In this document: one piece after another, positions 61,566 to 64,000 of the stretch
Position numbering within the stretch: position 1 is the first letter of the stretch
Layout: each line of letters starts with the position of its first letter
NCBI RefSeq assembly: GCF_003408845.1
Contig: NZ_LRTV01000001.1
Location: forward strand, 223,875 to 287,874
DNA: 64,000 nt
Direction: 5' to 3'
DNA from: Gardnerella massiliensis
Lineage (GTDB): Bacteria > Actinomycetota > Actinomycetes > Actinomycetales > Bifidobacteriaceae
Translations under genes and position numbers: made by a program
The notes under the pieces: generated by a model
Database searches by the model: none
Seen by the model: only the letters and a program-made list of their open reading frames with translations
Told to the model about the DNA's origin: nothing

Positions 61566-64000
61566 ATGGCTGACGACGTGCAATCTACCAAGCAGACACC
61601 TTCCAAGGAGGATTGTACGTCAATATTGGCAGACGCCATTGATTCCTTATGGGAGCAGGGAAATGTTACTTCTATCCCTGCGTTTGTTAAGCATCATATT
61701 TTCTACGATTTTCCAGGATTACCTGCACACACTCAGCTAGCTTGGTTCAAAATTCCGGGAAAACTTTATGGTATCGCGTTAGGTTTGTGTAAGGAGAATG
61801 GAAAGTATTTTCGTCAACTTGCAATCGCTGACGAAGACGGCAGAGTCTACACAGGAGACAAAGTAACACCTGCAGAAACTATAGAACGATTACCGCAACT
61901 ATCGTTAATTGAGCAAGGATCTTGCGATTTGCGCCATAAAACTCGGTTTTATGGCACCACGGCAATACCAAATTCCCAAAGTCTTACGCAAAAATGCAAC
62001 AGCATATTACGCAAGATGCGCATACAACGACAAAATACGCAACATTCGCAAACGTCGCCAAGTAAAAAACAAAATCCTATTGTTACGCCTACTACTACGC
62101 CTACTGTTTATGGCGATGTAGTTATGCAAGCTTCTTTAGATGACGGCTTACACCAAGTTGCCTCGTGGCTTTGCTGCTTACAAGGCAAACGTAAAAAGTA
62201 TACGATTGAGGGCACGCGAGTATCATTACCAGATGCTTTGCGCTGTAATCTTTCTTATGAAGACGCTATTGCCACAGCATTTTTTGCAACATTTTTCATA
62301 CCTGATTTGCATCAGACTTTGGTTGGCTTTGGGTACAGTCACGTTTTGCGTAGGTTACAAAATGAAGCCCCACTTGGCGCTATTCGTCGAAGCGTAGCAG
62401 ATATTGATAAAGCAATAGACAGGGGCTTGCGTGTTTCCGGCTTGGAAGAGTATTACAAACGCGTTATGCAAGACGTTGGAGCATTAGAGCCAACGCGAAG
62501 CCTTGAAGCATTTCACGGTGCAGAAAGACTACACCTGCAGTCAGCTCAACGAACTTCAGCACACTATCTTATTTGGGATGACTCGCTTGAGCCTGCCGCA
62601 GCGCTAAAAGTACTACGTATTGAAGGCGCTCTCAATCGTCTACAGGCAGTCTATCGGTGCTTGCAATCGAACGCTTCACAAGGTGGGAAAACTACAGAAG
62701 ATAACGTAACTTGCGAGCGCATTGCTGCTATTGATAACGCAATTATTGAAGATCCTGCTTTTATTGCTAGCGAAGCTTTAGGAATGCAAAGTTTTGGCAA
62801 CCCTTTGCAAGATGACAACATACGTCCACTGATGCACTTGTGGCGTAAAGCGCGCAAATGCCAACAGTCTGCTTCTTATCTAAAACAAACTAAAGCAGGA
62901 GAGTGGCAGTATCGTCAATCTCTTGCCGAACTTATTCGCAGCTTATATTTACCCTTCCGTTTCGACGCCGACTTTCGTTCGCATCTTAACGATGGGAAAG
63001 TTGCCATCGCTTTTACCGCAACAGGCACATCTTTGATGCCATCATGCACTTATGATGCCGTATCAAACACCTGGAACAAGCTTAATAACAGCGAGAAATC
63101 GCGCGTGGCCACAGATTATAATCTTCGACTTGGCATAATGCTTGCAACTCTCGCATTTGGTATTAACGAACAAATACAGCACGTGTCAATTCGACTCGAT
63201 TCCATCGGCCTTGAGGAAATGGTTGCTGCTCAAGATAGCGCTATTAGCACGCTACTCAATCGCACGCTAAGAGCGTTACGCAATATGAACGGTAGTGTTA
63301 CTCCGTCAAAAGGCGAACCAAAAGATGGAGACGTTCATGGAGATCCTGCTCAACTTCAGGATTTACAACATCTGCCTCTTGCCGATGTTATTGATGCCGC
63401 ACAATCACTAGTCGATGCTCATACTGCGGATATTACTAAAGCAGTAGCAACAGATGCCGGCGATGCTGAAGATAGTGTCACTGTTGAAATCACAGACGAT
63501 GACGCCAATAATGCTACTGGCAGTACCGACGGCAATCCTCTATCCGCATTTAGCGAACCTCCAGAAATACGAACGTTAGTAACGGTAACTTTTGAACGCG
63601 AATCTTTTATAAAACATATTCGCGCGCACGGATTGCAAAATCCTATAGAATTTTATCGTCAGTCGCATGCCGTTTTGCGCGTGAAAGAAAACAATACTCT
63701 TGAAACCATTGAGCCATCGTTTGACTTGCACGATTCGTGTTTTGCCCCTCACGGCGCTCAAGAAGAACCCGAATTTTCCGATACTATTTTTGACAATAAT
63801 CAAGAAGAAATTTTAGGAACCTACTATTCTCAAGGTCTTTCAATTCAAAGAGAAGACTTACTACAGCAGGCAGTTACTGATTTTCATCATATTGCTTCTG
63901 AACCAATCCCGACAACAGCTGAAAAAGCTAGGGAAGCCATGCGTATTATTGATAGTATTGGCGACCCTGAGCTGAGCAAACGAGCGGACGACGTTACAAA
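61566..64000 (+). CDS. large unrecognised protein, 3'-partial
   Basis: At least 811 residues from ATG 61566 (GGGG upstream), uninterrupted to the window end; read codon by codon. Starts MADDVQSTKQTPSKE. No membrane segment or signal. Regions seen: an N-terminal domain (FPGLPAHTQLAWFKIPGKL), a low-complexity Gln/Thr linker (about 160-185), a long helical region with regular Leu/Arg, and an Asp/Ala-rich acidic insert (about 610-670). FERESFIKHIRAHG follows. No family recognised and no catalytic motif visible. Codon use is like the core genes, so it is probably native. Confidence 0.7.
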   Translation, partial: MADDVQSTKQTPSKEDCTSILADAIDSLWEQGNVTSIPAFVKHHIFYDFPGLPAHTQLAWFKIPGKLYGIALGLCKENGKYFRQLAIADEDGRVYTGDKVTPAETIERLPQLSLIEQGSCDLRHKTRFYGTTAIPNSQSLTQKCNSILRKMRIQRQNTQHSQTSPSKKQNPIVTPTTTPTVYGDVVMQASLDDGLHQVASWLCCLQGKRKKYTIEGTRVSLPDALRCNLSYEDAIATAFFATFFIPDLHQTLVGFGYSHVLRRLQNEAPLGAIRRSVADIDKAIDRGLRVSGLEEYYKRVMQDVGALEPTRSLEAFHGAERLHLQSAQRTSAHYLIWDDSLEPAAALKVLRIEGALNRLQAVYRCLQSNASQGGKTTEDNVTCERIAAIDNAIIEDPAFIASEALGMQSFGNPLQDDNIRPLMHLWRKARKCQQSASYLKQTKAGEWQYRQSLAELIRSLYLPFRFDADFRSHLNDGKVAIAFTATGTSLMPSCTYDAVSNTWNKLNNSEKSRVATDYNLRLGIMLATLAFGINEQIQHVSIRLDSIGLEEMVAAQDSAISTLLNRTLRALRNMNGSVTPSKGEPKDGDVHGDPAQLQDLQHLPLADVIDAAQSLVDAHTADITKAVATDAGDAEDSVTVEITDDDANNATGSTDGNPLSAFSEPPEIRTLVTVTFERESFIKHIRAHGLQNPIEFYRQSHAVLRVKENNTLETIEPSFDLHDSCFAPHGAQEEPEFSDTIFDNNQEEILGTYYSQGLSIQREDLLQQAVTDFHHIASEPIPTTAEKAREAMRIIDSIGDPELSKRADDVT

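Overview
The window looks like a chromosomal segment of a low-GC member of the Bifidobacteriaceae, most probably Gardnerella. This is judged from gene content and not from any database search: an actinobacterial core (SepH, DUF4193, DUF3027, ClpC, a Rel bifunctional alarmone enzyme, a two-part lysylphosphatidylglycerol-synthase-like flippase, a WXG100 protein, groEL alone behind two CIRCE operators), together with AT-rich composition and LPXTG surface proteins.

Layout. 1-5230 is accessory: the 3' part of a large LPXTG adhesin, a Panacea-type toxin-antitoxin pair, a small RelB-like/DUF3791 operon and a stranded copy of the adhesin's LPXTG tail. 5281-41936 is conserved core: zinc-ribbon/PASTA membrane protein, topoisomerase subunit A, a phosphodiesterase, sepH, DUF4193, dut, rel, HU, flippase-like protein, purB, a WXG-like/hydrolase pair, a moxR-DUF58-VWA operon, ung, a LytR_C protein, groEL, WXG100, a TPM protein, a two-component system, a cold-shock protein, DUF3027, clpC and a DUF4190 protein. 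41937-53703 is an AT-rich island: a second Panacea locus with an amputated toxin between two 39-bp direct repeats, then a probable anti-phage block. That block has an M-subunit-like gene, a single-chain GIY-YIG/helicase/adenine methylase, a Ser/Thr protein kinase, a decayed DUF2513 gene and an ApeA-like HEPN protein. 53998-54455 holds a Gly-Cys-Val-Val tRNA operon. 54589-61034 is a thiamin-regulated cluster: promoter, TPP riboswitch, M20 amidohydrolase, NCS1 permease, allantoinase-like cyclic amidohydrolase, thiS, thiF and thiG. An identical second tRNA-Gly follows, and the window ends inside a large unrecognised gene.

How the parts work together. The thiamin cluster is the most interesting region. 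A TPP riboswitch leads into genes that by family would be called allantoin-degradation genes (allC-, allantoin-permease- and allB-like), while the same gene string continues into thiazole synthesis (ThiS-ThiF-ThiG). The economical reading is a thiamin-precursor import and salvage pathway with a cyclic-amidohydrolase step that I do not know from described pathways. The second candidate system is the restriction-modification/kinase/HEPN block. Coding reads were made by eye; family names rest on motif recognition.
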